NCBI RefSeq assembly: GCF_042680125.1
Contig: NZ_JBHTNY010000019.1
Reading direction: 5' to 3' (one strand)
Length of the DNA: 64,000 nt
Origin: Robinsoniella peoriensis
GTDB taxonomy: Bacteria > Bacillota > Clostridia > Lachnospirales > Lachnospiraceae
The notes beneath the pieces were generated by a model. That model was not told where the DNA came from and ran no database searches. It saw nothing but the letters and a program-made list of their open reading frames with translations. Positions 34,401 through 43,479 of this stretch are shown here, one piece after another (position 1 is the first letter of the stretch; each line of letters starts with the position of its first letter). The position numbers and the translations under genes are program-made.

Positions 34401-37080
34401 TTTTAATGATTCAAAATCCAGGATCTTTGCTCCGGAAATGTTCTTCATTGACGGTAAATGGTATATTTATTACTGTGCAGATGCAAAAGAATATAACTGG
34501 AGGCATATGGCATGTGTTATGGAATCTGTTACTGATGATCCCCAGGGAGACTGGATTGACAGAGGCGTATTGTATACCGGTATGGAAATAAATAACCCCA
34601 ATGAGTTTGCACAGGGAAATGATTTTACCGTTTTCCAGTACCGCGGACAGTTATATGCCTGCTGGGGAAGCATGGAAAGCGGCGTAGAGTCACCAGCCAT
34701 TGCCAGAATGGAATCACCCATTAAGATTACGGAGGAAAGAAGTTTTCTGCCTGGCTTCGGAGGTGAAGGCCCCAGAGCAGTTGTGAATGGGGAGCATCTG
34801 TTTATGACTGTTTCCCAGGGAAGCTTTAAGACAGCAGGATATCACATGGGTATGTATGTATTTGATACAACGAAAGGGGATGTGTTAAATCCGGATAACT
34901 GGACCTATAAAGAAGGCGTATTCGAGGGATCGAAAGATGTCTATGGACCAGCCAGAGCTTCATTCTTTCAGTCAGCTGATGGGACAGAGGACTGGATGGC
35001 ATTCCATTCAAAAGTGTATCCGTCAAATAATAATGCATGGAGACAGGTCAGTATTAAGAAATTCACATGGAATGAAGATGGATCACCGAACTTTGGCAGG
35101 CCCGTATCGCCATATGAATTTACAGCACTGCCATCCGGCGATCCGGGTCTGGGACTTGCATATCAGGCAGAAGTCGGAGATTTGTCAGGCGGTGCCCAAA
35201 AAGGATATAAAGGGAAAGGATTCCAGGGAACCGGATATGGTAAATTCACAGACACGAATGGAGAAAAAATAACGTTTAAGGTAAACGTACAGGAAGATGG
35301 CGACTATTTTATCAGAGCTCGTTATGCGAACGGGGTAAAGGCCCCGATCAGTAGTACGGACAACCGTGGAGAATGGGAAGCAAATATACCGGATATTACA
35401 CCAAAGGCGGGCACCTTGAATCTCTATGTAAATAATGCAGGTCAAAAAAGTGTCACGGTTCCCTTTGACAAAACAGAAACGGACTGGCAGCACTGGATGA
35501 CTGTCTGCAGCCGCGTTACCCTGAAAAAAGGTGATAACACCATATCTTTCGTAAAAGATGCAGAAAACAGTGGGAATGTATATATTGATTATATAACGGT
35601 GCAGGAAGCTCATGAACAGCCGGCACCTCAGACTGTTAAGACAGGGGCTGAGCTGGATGCTTTGATTGCTGATGTGGAGGGGCTTTTGGAAGCGGAATAT
35701 TCTATTGAGACCTGGAGAATCTTTTATGGAGCGCTGTTAAGTGCAAAAGCCGTTAATAAAGATGCAGTGCAGGCTGTTTCAAATCGTTATTTATCATTAG
35801 AAGCGGCAGCAAAGGATTTGTCTGCTTATGTTCGTTTTTATGTGGATAAAAACGTAAGCGTAAGCGGAGATGTAAAAGATGATATGTTCCGGATTAGTTC
35901 CGAGGTCACGGTACAGGCAACCGATATTCCGGGTAAAACTTTTAGTAATTGGGAAGTATCCGGTCTGGAACTGACGGATGACCAGAAAGAATCCAGAGAA
36001 TTTACATTTACGGTTCCAAGAGGCAGGGGAAGTATCGTTCCGGTCTATGAGGAAAATGCGTATTATAAGGTTACAACAGGAGCAAATGTAACAATTGAAA
36101 ATGCTTCTTCAAACGGTACCTGTCAGGCAGGAACTACGGTTAAGGCAACGGTGGGGATACCTCAGGGCAAAGAGTTCACAGGTTGGGAAGTCAAAGGAAT
36201 CACGTTAACAGAGGCAGAAAAAAGAGCACTGTCCATTACTTTCGTGATGCCTGAGAATGAAGTTGTATTAAATGCAGGATTTAAAAATATAGTAGTTCCG
36301 GAAAAACCGAAATACCAGTTGAAGGCAGGAGCCGGGATTACCATAATAAATGCAGCAAAAGACCAGATGTATCCGGTAGGAATCAGAATTCAGGCATCGG
36401 TGTCTGTTCCTTCCGGCAAGGTATTTGCACAGTGGAAGGCAGCCGGAATTACACTGACAGCAGAACAGCAAAAGTCACAGACGATTACATTCCTGATGCC
36501 GGCACAAAGTGTAAGTCTGGAAGCAATCTTTGATATCCAGAAAAAGAAACAGACGATTACAGCTAAAGACTTTAAGAAAACAGATGGAGATAAGAGCTTC
36601 TATATTAAGGCAAAGGCATCCGGAAAAGGTAAGTTATCTTATAAGTCCGATCATACGAAGGTTGTAAAAGTGGACAGCAAGGGTAAAGTGACAATCAAGG
36701 GTACCGGTAAGGCACAGATTACCATAACGGCAGCAGGCAATGCCAATTATGATTCTGCAGTCAGAAGAATTACCGTTTCGGTTGCACCAAAGAAAACTAC
36801 TGATGTGAAAGCAACATCAAAGAAATCTAAAACTTTGAAACTGTCATGGAAGCGTACAAGTGGTGCAAGTGGATACCTGATCACATACTCAGCGGATAAA
36901 AAATTCAAAAAGGGAGTCAAAAAGATTGTAATCAGTTCCGGGAAAACAACATCCAGAACCCTTAAGAATCTCAAGGCTAAGAAGGTCTGCTACGTAAAAA
37001 TCAGGGCATTTAAAACGTCAGGCAAATTAAAGGTCTATGGAAAATACAGCAGGACTGTATCCGTGTTGGTTAAGAAATAA
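31477..37080 (+). CDS. Giant secreted PA14-GH43-CBM-Fn3 glycosidase
   Basis: An 1867-residue exported protein. After a signal peptide (about 1-31) comes an acidic Thr/Ser/Asp linker with 18-bp DNA repeats. Four PA14-like carbohydrate-binding domains start near residues 216, 376, 540 and 685. The GH43 five-bladed propeller covers about 925-1225: candidate base Asp932 (QDPFI), Asp1049 (NDFTV) and acid Glu1097 (EGPRAV). Then follow a CBM6/35-like domain (about 1226-1378), a FIVAR-like helical segment, three InlB-type or bacterial repeat modules (about 1450-1690), an Ig-like domain and a lysine-rich Fn3 domain at the end. There is no LPXTG motif or SLH domain, so attachment may rely on the basic tail. 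GH43 enzymes act on arabinose- or xylose-containing (sometimes galactan) glycans. The adjoining YtfQ-type importer suggests a furanose product. Confidence 0.88.
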   Translation: MKRKKGFARGVSFMLSMALVLNTIVMPVSAAGQNAAAQVTAGGQVQETNDKQQGYGEADRNERSVVIRAEEKKENRVTEDGIDQKAETAPGSETDSEAVTDSETVTDSETVTDSEAVTNSKAVTDSEAVTDSDVETASDAEIAPGSEIDWETEIDSATEITSDTEPESTDGQAATSERKKDTEAVIQSEDGSAFVQEPEYVSDVNTVKALEDLEPGLFGEIFNTEGYRGGPIELFNFENKTGEQIFPTLNGQNLRPIFDKYNGNKGDEQFATARFTGKLNVEKAGDYKFYGWGDDGFRIWIDGKLVIDFWVQEWEKEQTSKAVALSSGLHDIKIEYLQGWGGAVLKLSWESVNAGIAKEVIPEKAYYHAKAPADAGLTAQIYKVSGTPSSITSFGFAGEPVNQVLPNLDGREGLKDAIELSNGSSEYATAIIHGYITPQESGDYEFVMNGDDAFRFWMNDQLTINSWKLHSDQTKVSQPVHMEKGFLYKIRINYAQADGDANLNLSWKKDGGQAQVVPAECFRQAAKAIQGETAAEDQHGLLAEVYGDIFLEEKKGEVIAPVLDKTLSIKKILSQYNGSEEYGSFRFTGQVNAEEAGDYTFYLIGDDGFRLWVNDELAIDFWESKWDKQQESQPIHLNEGRNDIRIEYFQGYGGAYIMLEWLKPGVEEKEVIPTESLYPSSTKKGLIGEIYQEKGGNQEKLAEVMANEVSSEQFSVNSLVSYYEGNENAPAKVELNGKIKPDVSGTYELAFGSSGNYQVYLNDEKIISQNAGNVYKETQSQKVELEKGIYYNLTIIAENLNLKEDMNLSWTRDGVKSVIGEDQLYAPEAMWYESVMAREKLYVGLTEAVNLRKNTKVGSGEGQIAKEYMDKFSAVVDEVAADAKDFDIIASVLKEDSNKITDAVAEFKLNVIRAQKGEALTQFNNALYQGQDPFISYHDGYYYFVSSSNDPSHNKMYVSKSKSLLDQGEKVRIFDFNDSKSRIFAPEMFFIDGKWYIYYCADAKEYNWRHMACVMESVTDDPQGDWIDRGVLYTGMEINNPNEFAQGNDFTVFQYRGQLYACWGSMESGVESPAIARMESPIKITEERSFLPGFGGEGPRAVVNGEHLFMTVSQGSFKTAGYHMGMYVFDTTKGDVLNPDNWTYKEGVFEGSKDVYGPARASFFQSADGTEDWMAFHSKVYPSNNNAWRQVSIKKFTWNEDGSPNFGRPVSPYEFTALPSGDPGLGLAYQAEVGDLSGGAQKGYKGKGFQGTGYGKFTDTNGEKITFKVNVQEDGDYFIRARYANGVKAPISSTDNRGEWEANIPDITPKAGTLNLYVNNAGQKSVTVPFDKTETDWQHWMTVCSRVTLKKGDNTISFVKDAENSGNVYIDYITVQEAHEQPAPQTVKTGAELDALIADVEGLLEAEYSIETWRIFYGALLSAKAVNKDAVQAVSNRYLSLEAAAKDLSAYVRFYVDKNVSVSGDVKDDMFRISSEVTVQATDIPGKTFSNWEVSGLELTDDQKESREFTFTVPRGRGSIVPVYEENAYYKVTTGANVTIENASSNGTCQAGTTVKATVGIPQGKEFTGWEVKGITLTEAEKRALSITFVMPENEVVLNAGFKNIVVPEKPKYQLKAGAGITIINAAKDQMYPVGIRIQASVSVPSGKVFAQWKAAGITLTAEQQKSQTITFLMPAQSVSLEAIFDIQKKKQTITAKDFKKTDGDKSFYIKAKASGKGKLSYKSDHTKVVKVDSKGKVTIKGTGKAQITITAAGNANYDSAVRRITVSVAPKKTTDVKATSKKSKTLKLSWKRTSGASGYLITYSADKKFKKGVKKIVISSGKTTSRTLKNLKAKKVCYVKIRAFKTSGKLKVYGKYSRTVSVLVKK
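31759..31902 (+). repeat. 18-bp in-frame tandem repeat in the GH43 linker
   Basis: About eight units of GATTCGGAAGCAGTGACA and variants, encoding (T)DSEAV. The period is a multiple of three, so length can change without frameshift. The first four units are almost identical and the later ones decay. Confidence 0.9.
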
Positions 37081-37116
37081 ATATTAAGATAAAAACGATA
37101 ACAATAATGTATATAA

Positions 37117-37149
37117 AATACCACGCTTTTTTCCGGCGTGGTATTTTTA
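37117..37149 (+). terminator. Intrinsic terminator of the GH43 gene
   Basis: AATACCACGC (37117-37126) pairs with GCGTGGTATT (37136-37145), followed by T residues. Confidence 0.9.
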
Positions 37150-37158
37150 TAAATTAGT

Positions 37159-37201
37159 GCTAAAATTTTGCATAGTCAAAGGATGATTTTTCCATTATAA
37201 T
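37159..37201 (+). promoter_or_regulatory. Promoter region of the YesN gene with shared motif
   Basis: TGCTAAAATTTTGCA at 37159-37173 is followed by TATAAT at 37196-37201. The same 15-mer occurs at 38558-38572 before the binding-protein gene, which suggests one regulator for both. Confidence 0.55.
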
Positions 37202-37292
37202 GTATTTTATCATCGGGGGATTATCGTCTCATTTGATGAAGAGGGGGAAATGAATTTATAAACACGTTCTAAATTATGGGAGGAAGAAAAAG

Positions 37293-38498
37293 ATGAATTG
37301 CAAGGCTATGGTAGCAGATGATGAGTACATAATCCGGAGGGGGATTATCAGTTTTTTACGGAAATATGAAGAAATTGAAGTCGTAGCAGAAGCAGAAGAT
37401 GGAGAAATGGCATTGGAAATTGCCCAGGAAGAGGACATTGATATTTTCTTTGTAGATATTAACATGCCTTTTTTAAGCGGGCTGCAGTTTATTGAAAAAT
37501 TAAAGAATTTACAGCCCCAGGCAATCATTGTTGTTATCACCGGATATGATGATTTTGAATTTGCAAGGACGGCACTCCGGCTCGGAGTCTTTGAGTACAT
37601 TTTAAAACCATTGATGGAAGAACCTTTTGACAATATGATTCAGGAGGTATTAAAGGAAGTACAGCAGCAAAATAAGGAAGATAAATATCTGAAGTGGGCA
37701 AAGATGACTTTACAGCAGAACAAAATACATCTGGTGGATGCCTTTTTAAAGAACTGGTTGGAAGGGAGACTTGCAGAGGAAGAAATCGAGGAACGGATGC
37801 AGTATCTGGACATTTGTATTCCAAAACAATATGCAGTTACCATTATTCATCTGGAACAGGCGGTGGATAAAGATCTGGGTGAAAACTGGGATGATGACCT
37901 GTTATCCTATGCTGTTCAGAATATCAGTAATGAAATTTTTAATGATCTGAAAAATGTCTCTTCCTGCCAGGTAGAAAATGGTGATCTGGTGGTGATCTCA
38001 AAAGATATGGGAGCAGAAGAGCTTAGACGCAAGCAGTTAAAATGTATGGAAAGCATCGAGGGATGTCTTCCGTTAAAAGTAGTTTCTGTTCAGGAGACAG
38101 GAGAAGGATATGAGAATCTGGTTGCGGTATACAACCGGGCAGCAGAGCAGATGGAATCAGTAAAGGGCGGATCCAGCGTAATTAAAATTGTGAAACAATA
38201 CATAGAAGATAATTATAACAGAGAAGAATTGACGCTGCAGGATGTGGCGGACTATACGTATCTTTCGCCTCAGCATTTAAGTAGGATTTTTCGAAAAGAG
38301 ATGGGAATCACCTTTATTGATTATCTTACAAAAGTGCGTATCCGAAAAGCAATCGACCTGCTTTTTGAAGAAGATCTGAAAATGTATGAAATAGCGGAGA
38401 AGGTAGGATATACCACTCAGCATTATTTCAGCAATGTATTTAAAAAGATTACCGGAGTAAGTCCGGCTGAGTACCGTAAGAGTGCACAAAAAAGATAA
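37293..38498 (+). CDS. YesN-type response regulator (REC + AraC HTH)
   Basis: A 401-residue regulator with a receiver domain (Asp55 in FFVDINMP, Lys105 in YILKPL), a central region and a C-terminal AraC helix-turn-helix pair (about 300-398: LQDVADYTYLSPQHLSRIFRKEMG and GYTTQHYFSNVFKKITGVSPAEYRK). It stands apart from its probable partner kinase, which lies after the importer genes at 43480. Likely targets are the GH43 gene, its own gene and the importer. The start follows GGGAGGAA. Confidence 0.92.
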   Translation: MNCKAMVADDEYIIRRGIISFLRKYEEIEVVAEAEDGEMALEIAQEEDIDIFFVDINMPFLSGLQFIEKLKNLQPQAIIVVITGYDDFEFARTALRLGVFEYILKPLMEEPFDNMIQEVLKEVQQQNKEDKYLKWAKMTLQQNKIHLVDAFLKNWLEGRLAEEEIEERMQYLDICIPKQYAVTIIHLEQAVDKDLGENWDDDLLSYAVQNISNEIFNDLKNVSSCQVENGDLVVISKDMGAEELRRKQLKCMESIEGCLPLKVVSVQETGEGYENLVAVYNRAAEQMESVKGGSSVIKIVKQYIEDNYNREELTLQDVADYTYLSPQHLSRIFRKEMGITFIDYLTKVRIRKAIDLLFEEDLKMYEIAEKVGYTTQHYFSNVFKKITGVSPAEYRKSAQKR

Positions 38499-38529
38499 GG
38501 AATGAAAATTACACAGGGATATTTATTTA

Positions 38530-38559
38530 GCATCCATGAGTTGATTGGCAAATGGATGC
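38530..38559 (+). terminator. Possible terminator after the YesN gene
   Basis: GCATCCAT (38530-38537) and ATGGATGC (38552-38559) form a perfect 8-base stem followed by TAAAATTTT. It is only moderately terminator-like. Confidence 0.45.
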
Positions 38560-38565
38560 TAAAAT

Positions 38566-38594
38566 TTTGCAATTTTATAAAGGAAAATTGCAAA
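38566..38594. promoter_or_regulatory. Perfect inverted repeat upstream of the binding-protein gene
   Basis: TTTGCAATTTT (38566-38576) and AAAATTGCAAA (38584-38594) are perfect arms with a seven-base spacer, partly overlapping the shared TGCTAAAATTTTGCA motif. A TATAAT lies at 38616-38621. This is a strong candidate activator or repressor site. Confidence 0.6.
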
Positions 38595-38667
38595 GACCTG
38601 AAGACATAAATAGAATATAATAAGTTCATAGCAAGGGAAGAACCCAAAGAAAACGGAGGATATTAAA

Positions 38668-39765
38668 ATGAAAAAAAAGCTTGTTAGTGTATTATTATGT
38701 GTCAGTATGGTAGCTGCTATGGCAGCCGGATGTGGTTCCAGCAGTACAGGAACAACAGAAGCAAAGACAACGGAGGCAAAGACAACAGAGGCAGCGAAGA
38801 CAGAAGCTCCTGCAACAGAAGCACAGGAAACGGTAAAGGGTTCTGAAGTTGCAGGTGATGAAGCAAAAGATGACAGTGCAGGCGGTGATAAACTGGTAGT
38901 TGGATTTGCCCAGATCGGACAGGAATCCGGATGGCGTGATGCTGAGACAGCTTCGATTCAATTCTATGCAGGACAAAACGTGGATACAATTGACCTGAAA
39001 TTTGCAGATGCTCAGCAGAAACAGGAGAACCAGATTAAAGCAATTAAGTCTTTTATTGAAATGGGCGTAGATGTTATCGGACTTGCTCCGGTAGTAGAAA
39101 CCGGATGGGACGCAGTATTTACAGAGGCTCAGGAAGCTGGAATCCCAATTGTACTGGTGGATAGAAAAGCAGATGTAGATGAAAGCTTATATTCAACTTT
39201 CATCGGATCAGATTTCATCGAAGAAGGTAAAAATGCAGCAATTGAAATGGGCAAATTATTAGAAGAAAAAGGAAAAATTGTTGAGTTAGAGGGAACCGTA
39301 GGTGCTTCCGCAGCAAATGACCGTAAAACAGGATTTGATGAAGAAATCAAAGCAAATCATCCGGATATTGAAATTCTGGAGTCCCAGACCGGTGACTTCA
39401 CAAGAGCAAAAGGGAAAGAAGTTATGGAATCTTTCTTAAAGACTTATGGCGAAGAAATCAAAGGCGTATATGCACATAACGATGATATGATGCTTGGCGC
39501 AATCGAAGCAATTAAAGAAGCTGGATTTAAACCGGGTGAAGACATTAAGACAGTGTCAGTAGATGGCGTTAAAGGTATTTTTGAAGCTATGGCAGCAGGA
39601 GAAGCAAACGTTACTGTAGAATGTAATCCATTACTTGGTGAACAGTTCTTCAATACATGCCAGAAATTAAAAGATGGTGAAACAGTTGAAAAATGGGTTA
39701 AATCTGAAGAAGGTATCTATCGTCAGGATACGGCGGCAGCAGATTTACCAAATCGCCAATACTAA
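38668..39765 (+). CDS. ytfQ: Sugar ABC transporter substrate-binding lipoprotein (YtfQ-like)
   Basis: A 365-residue lipoprotein with lipobox Cys22 (AAGCGSS), a Thr/Glu/Ala linker, and a type-I periplasmic-binding fold (about 70-350). Segments VGFAQIGQESGWRDAETASI, DRKADVD and AHNDDMMLGAIEAIKEAG match the YtfQ group of pentose/furanose binders. YtfQ of E. coli binds galactofuranose; the specificity here could instead be another aldofuranose such as arabinofuranose. It is the first importer gene, followed by ATPase and two permeases. The second domain of the protein at 45275 is clearly its paralogue. Confidence 0.9.
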   Translation: MKKKLVSVLLCVSMVAAMAAGCGSSSTGTTEAKTTEAKTTEAAKTEAPATEAQETVKGSEVAGDEAKDDSAGGDKLVVGFAQIGQESGWRDAETASIQFYAGQNVDTIDLKFADAQQKQENQIKAIKSFIEMGVDVIGLAPVVETGWDAVFTEAQEAGIPIVLVDRKADVDESLYSTFIGSDFIEEGKNAAIEMGKLLEEKGKIVELEGTVGASAANDRKTGFDEEIKANHPDIEILESQTGDFTRAKGKEVMESFLKTYGEEIKGVYAHNDDMMLGAIEAIKEAGFKPGEDIKTVSVDGVKGIFEAMAAGEANVTVECNPLLGEQFFNTCQKLKDGETVEKWVKSEEGIYRQDTAAADLPNRQY

Positions 39766-39864
39766 AATAGATTTTTATGATCTTATTAAAATCCGCTCCA
39801 GTACGACTGAGAGCGGATTTTGGATAAGGGGGCAGATAAACAGCAGGAATGGAGGAAATGTGAT

Positions 39865-41394
39865 ATGGGTAAAGAGGATATCTTACTTCAAATGAATCAT
39901 ATATCAAAGAGCTTTGGTAAAGCTGTAATCGCGCTGAGTGATGTGCAGCTGGAATTAAGAAAAGGGGAAGTACTGGCACTTTTGGGAGAAAACGGTGCAG
40001 GTAAATCCACATTGATTAAGGTATTGACAGGAGTAGAGGAAAGAGACAGCGGAACGGTTCTGATGGAAGGAAAAGAAATCTATCCGAAATCCCCGTTAGA
40101 GGCGCAGGCAGACGGAATCAGTACGGTATACCAGGAGGTAAACCTCTGTCCGAATTTGTCTGTAGCAGAGAATATTTACATAGGCAGGGAAATAAGAAAA
40201 GGCGGCAGAATAGACTGGAAAACAATTAACCAGAAGTCTAAGGAATTAATGAAGAGATTCGATCTGGATATTGATGTAACTAAGAATCTGGATAATTATT
40301 CTGTGGCAATTCAGCAGATGATTGCAATCGCCCGTGCCTGCGATGTATCAGCAAAAGTACTGATACTGGATGAACCGACTTCCAGTTTGTCTGCAATGGA
40401 AGTAGAAAAATTGTTTGAAACAATGAGAAAGCTCCGGAAAGAGGGTATGGGAATAATTTTCGTAACACACTTTCTGGATCAGGTATATGAGATAACAGAC
40501 CGTATAACGGTTCTAAGAAATGGGGAATACGTAGGAACTTATGAAACAAAGAACCTGCCAAGGGTAGAACTGGTAGGAAAGATGATTGGCAAAGACTATG
40601 CAAAATTAAATCAGACAATGGCTATTTATGAAGAAGAAAATAAATCAGATGAATTATTAATAGATATGGCAGATGTCACGGGGGCAGGAACCATCCAGGG
40701 ATTTAGTCTGAAGATTAATAAAGGCGAGGTATTGGGACTCTCCGGGCTGTTGGGCAGCGGAAGGTCAGAAACAGCCCGTTTAATATTCGGAGTAGATAAT
40801 CTGGAAAAAGGAACTCTTGAAATTAAAGGAGAAAAGACAAAATTAAAGGGTACACTGGATGCAATCCGGAGAGGCATAGCATTCTGTCCGGAGAACCGTA
40901 AAACGGAAGGTATTGTAGGAGAACTTACCATCCGTGAAAATATCTGCCTGGCACTGCAGGCGAAGCGGGGAATGTTCCATTTTATCTCCAGACAGGAGTC
41001 AGAGAAGATAGCAGATGAGTATATTAAGAAACTGGAAATCAAGACCCCGTCGTCAGAACAGCTGATTAAGAATTTAAGCGGAGGCAACCAGCAGAAGGTA
41101 ATTCTTGCCAGATGGCTGGCAACTGAGCCGGAACTTCTCATGCTGGATGAGCCGACAAGGGGAATTGATATTGGAACAAAAGCCGAAATACAAAAAATAG
41201 TAGTAGACCTGGCAAAACAGGGAATGGCGGTTATCTTTATTTCTTCGGAAATAGATGAGATGACCAGGTGCTGCGGCAGAATGGTTATTTTAAGGGACAT
41301 GCGAAAAGTAACAGAACTCCGGGGCAGCCAGATTTCAGAAGAGGCAATCATGCGTTATATAGCTGGAGGTGATAATCATGAAAAAACTAAATAA
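39865..41394 (+). CDS. ytfR: Sugar ABC transporter ATP-binding protein (YtfR/RbsA type)
   Basis: A 509-residue double ATPase if started at 39865 behind GGAGG (39851-39855). The first half has Walker A GENGAGKST and Walker B LILDEPTS; the second half has a degenerate Walker A (GLLGSGRSE), the signature LSGGNQQKV and Walker B LMLDEPTRG. Such tandem ATPases energise CUT2 monosaccharide importers. The stop overlaps the next permease by 17 bases, so ATPase and permease are translationally coupled. Confidence 0.92.
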   Translation: MGKEDILLQMNHISKSFGKAVIALSDVQLELRKGEVLALLGENGAGKSTLIKVLTGVEERDSGTVLMEGKEIYPKSPLEAQADGISTVYQEVNLCPNLSVAENIYIGREIRKGGRIDWKTINQKSKELMKRFDLDIDVTKNLDNYSVAIQQMIAIARACDVSAKVLILDEPTSSLSAMEVEKLFETMRKLRKEGMGIIFVTHFLDQVYEITDRITVLRNGEYVGTYETKNLPRVELVGKMIGKDYAKLNQTMAIYEEENKSDELLIDMADVTGAGTIQGFSLKINKGEVLGLSGLLGSGRSETARLIFGVDNLEKGTLEIKGEKTKLKGTLDAIRRGIAFCPENRKTEGIVGELTIRENICLALQAKRGMFHFISRQESEKIADEYIKKLEIKTPSSEQLIKNLSGGNQQKVILARWLATEPELLMLDEPTRGIDIGTKAEIQKIVVDLAKQGMAVIFISSEIDEMTRCCGRMVILRDMRKVTELRGSQISEEAIMRYIAGGDNHEKTK

Positions 41395-42409
41395 AATTTC
41401 TAAAAATCAGGCATTTTGGCCCTTTGTGATATTACTGGCTATTATCCTGTTTAACGGAATCATATCTGGTGGAAGTTTCTTTCAGATGAAAATAGTTGAT
41501 GGGCATCTTTATGGAAGAATTATTGATATTATAAGAAATGGCAGTAAGCTGATGATCTTATCCATTGGTATGACAATGGTACTTGCTACAGGGGGAACCG
41601 ATATCTCGGTTGGTTCGGTTATGGCAATAAGCGGGGCAATTGCCTGCAGTATCGTAAGCGGAAGCATTCTTCCGGGAGTGGGTGGAAATGTGGCAATCGC
41701 CATTATACTGGCACTTTTGGCAGGTCTGTTATGCGGGCTTTGGAATGGATTCCTGGTTGCAAAGATTCAGATTCAGCCGATTGTAGCAACAATGATCTTA
41801 ATGGTTGCGGGGCGCGGAATAGCCCAATTAGTAACCGGTGGTAAGATTGTAACAGTTAGCTCAGACGCATATTACTTTATTAATGGTGGATATATTCTTG
41901 GAATTCCATTTCCGGTATATCTGGTAGTTATTTTATTAATCATCGTGTTGCTTTTTACCAAAAAAACGGCATTTGGACTTTTTCTGGAATCAACCGGATG
42001 TAATTCTGTATCCAGTAAATTTGCCGGAATCAATGTAGATGCGATTAAACTGGTTGTTTATACCTGCTGTGGTATCTTTGCAGCTTTGGCGGGTCTCATT
42101 GAAAGTGCCAGCATCAAAGGCGCGGACTGTAACAATGCAGGTCTTATGATTGAAATGGATGCAATTCTTGCAGTTGCCATTGGCGGGACTTCACTAAGCG
42201 GGGGACGTTTTTCAATACCGGCTAGTATCGCAGGTGCCCTGATCATTCAGAGTATTACAACAACTGTTTATGCCATAGGAATTGCACCGGAAATTACTCA
42301 GGTAGTAAAAGCTATTTTAGTTGTTATCATCTGTCTTTCACAGTCAAAAGAATTTAAAGAGACATTTACAAGAAAATTCTCTAAGAGAAAGGTGGCGAAG
42401 CAGGCATGA
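41378..42409 (+). CDS. ytfT: Sugar ABC transporter permease (YtfT type)
   Basis: A 343-residue CUT2 permease. I start it at 41378 because GGAGGTG is seven bases upstream; a GTG at 41369 falls within that site. It has about ten hydrophobic segments and the family motifs SIGMTMVLATGGTDISVGSVMAISG and AVAIGGTSLSGGRFS. The final codons overlap the next permease (ATGA). With YtfQ-, YtfR- and YjfF-like partners it forms a furanose-type importer. Confidence 0.92.
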   Translation: MKKLNKISKNQAFWPFVILLAIILFNGIISGGSFFQMKIVDGHLYGRIIDIIRNGSKLMILSIGMTMVLATGGTDISVGSVMAISGAIACSIVSGSILPGVGGNVAIAIILALLAGLLCGLWNGFLVAKIQIQPIVATMILMVAGRGIAQLVTGGKIVTVSSDAYYFINGGYILGIPFPVYLVVILLIIVLLFTKKTAFGLFLESTGCNSVSSKFAGINVDAIKLVVYTCCGIFAALAGLIESASIKGADCNNAGLMIEMDAILAVAIGGTSLSGGRFSIPASIAGALIIQSITTTVYAIGIAPEITQVVKAILVVIICLSQSKEFKETFTRKFSKRKVAKQA

Positions 42410-43386
42410 GAGAGATGGCAAAAAAGAGATTAAAAATTAATAACGTTTCGCTGGTAATCACATTTGTGCTGTTTATTGCACTATTTATATTCGGATCTGT
42501 TTCGTATGACCGGTTTTTATCCTTATCTACATTTTTTAATTTATTTAATGATAATGCCTACCTGATTATAGCATCTATTGGTGTTACCTTTGTATTACTG
42601 ACAGGCGGAATCGATATATCCATAGCGTCCACTATTGCATTTACCTGTGTACTATCCGCATTCTTGCTGCAGAAGGGTGCACCGGCATTTGTAGTGATTC
42701 CTTTAGTATTACTGATCGGCGCAGCAATTGGATTTGGGATGGGATACATTATCCACTACTTTAAACTGCAGCCATTTATCGTAACGCTTGCAGGACAGTT
42801 TTTGATGAGAGGACTTTGTGCGGTAATCAGTACGGAATCCATTTCTATCTCCAATGATTTTTATAAAAAAATGGCGCTGAGCAAATTGGTAATTGGGAAA
42901 GGTAAGATTTATTCTTATGTATTTATTGCCCTGGTAGTAATTCTTGCAGCTTACTACATATTAAAATTTACCAAGTTCGGAAGAAGTATTTATGCTTTAG
43001 GTGGGAATGAACAGTCAGCGATTCTGATGGGACTTCCAGTAGCAAGAACAAAGATTGCGGTTTATGCAATCAGCAGCTTCTGTGCAGCACTTGCAGGTGT
43101 AGTTTTCAGCTTCTATACATTAGCAGGCTATTCGCTCCAGAATATGGGGCTGGAACTGGATGCCATATCCTCAGCCGTAATCGGCGGCACCCTGCTGACC
43201 GGAGGTGTCGGTACTGTAATCGGTACGACCATAGGAGTTCTGATTCAGGGAATTATCCAGACCATTGTAACGTACGAAAATCTGAATACATGGTGGACAA
43301 AAGTAACGATTGCAGCGTTGTTATGCGTATTCATTGTTATTCAGAGAATCATATCCATACGGGCAGAAAAATTAAAAGGAAAATAG
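42406..43386 (+). CDS. yjfF: Sugar ABC transporter permease (YjfF type)
   Basis: A 326-residue second CUT2 permease with TGGIDISIASTIAFTCVLSAF and SAVIGGTLLTGGVGTVIGTTIGVLIQG motifs. Two different permease subunits with one double ATPase and one binding protein is the distinguishing layout of the YtfQRT-YjfF system. The start at 42406 overlaps the previous stop (ATGA); an ATG at 42415 is an alternative. About 50 bases later a separate promoter serves the kinase gene. Confidence 0.9.
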   Translation: MREMAKKRLKINNVSLVITFVLFIALFIFGSVSYDRFLSLSTFFNLFNDNAYLIIASIGVTFVLLTGGIDISIASTIAFTCVLSAFLLQKGAPAFVVIPLVLLIGAAIGFGMGYIIHYFKLQPFIVTLAGQFLMRGLCAVISTESISISNDFYKKMALSKLVIGKGKIYSYVFIALVVILAAYYILKFTKFGRSIYALGGNEQSAILMGLPVARTKIAVYAISSFCAALAGVVFSFYTLAGYSLQNMGLELDAISSAVIGGTLLTGGVGTVIGTTIGVLIQGIIQTIVTYENLNTWWTKVTIAALLCVFIVIQRIISIRAEKLKGK

Positions 43387-43415
43387 GATTTTAAATTAGA
43401 ATAATTAGAATCCGA

Positions 43416-43444
43416 TTGCGAAATTACCCGGTCAAAGCTATAAT
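43416..43444 (+). promoter_or_regulatory. Promoter of the YesM kinase-tandem PBP operon
   Basis: TTGCGA (43416-43421), a 17-base spacer and TATAAT (43439-43444). Confidence 0.7.
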
Positions 43445-43479
43445 AAAAAGACAGGAATTGACGAAGAGGGGTGAGCGAA

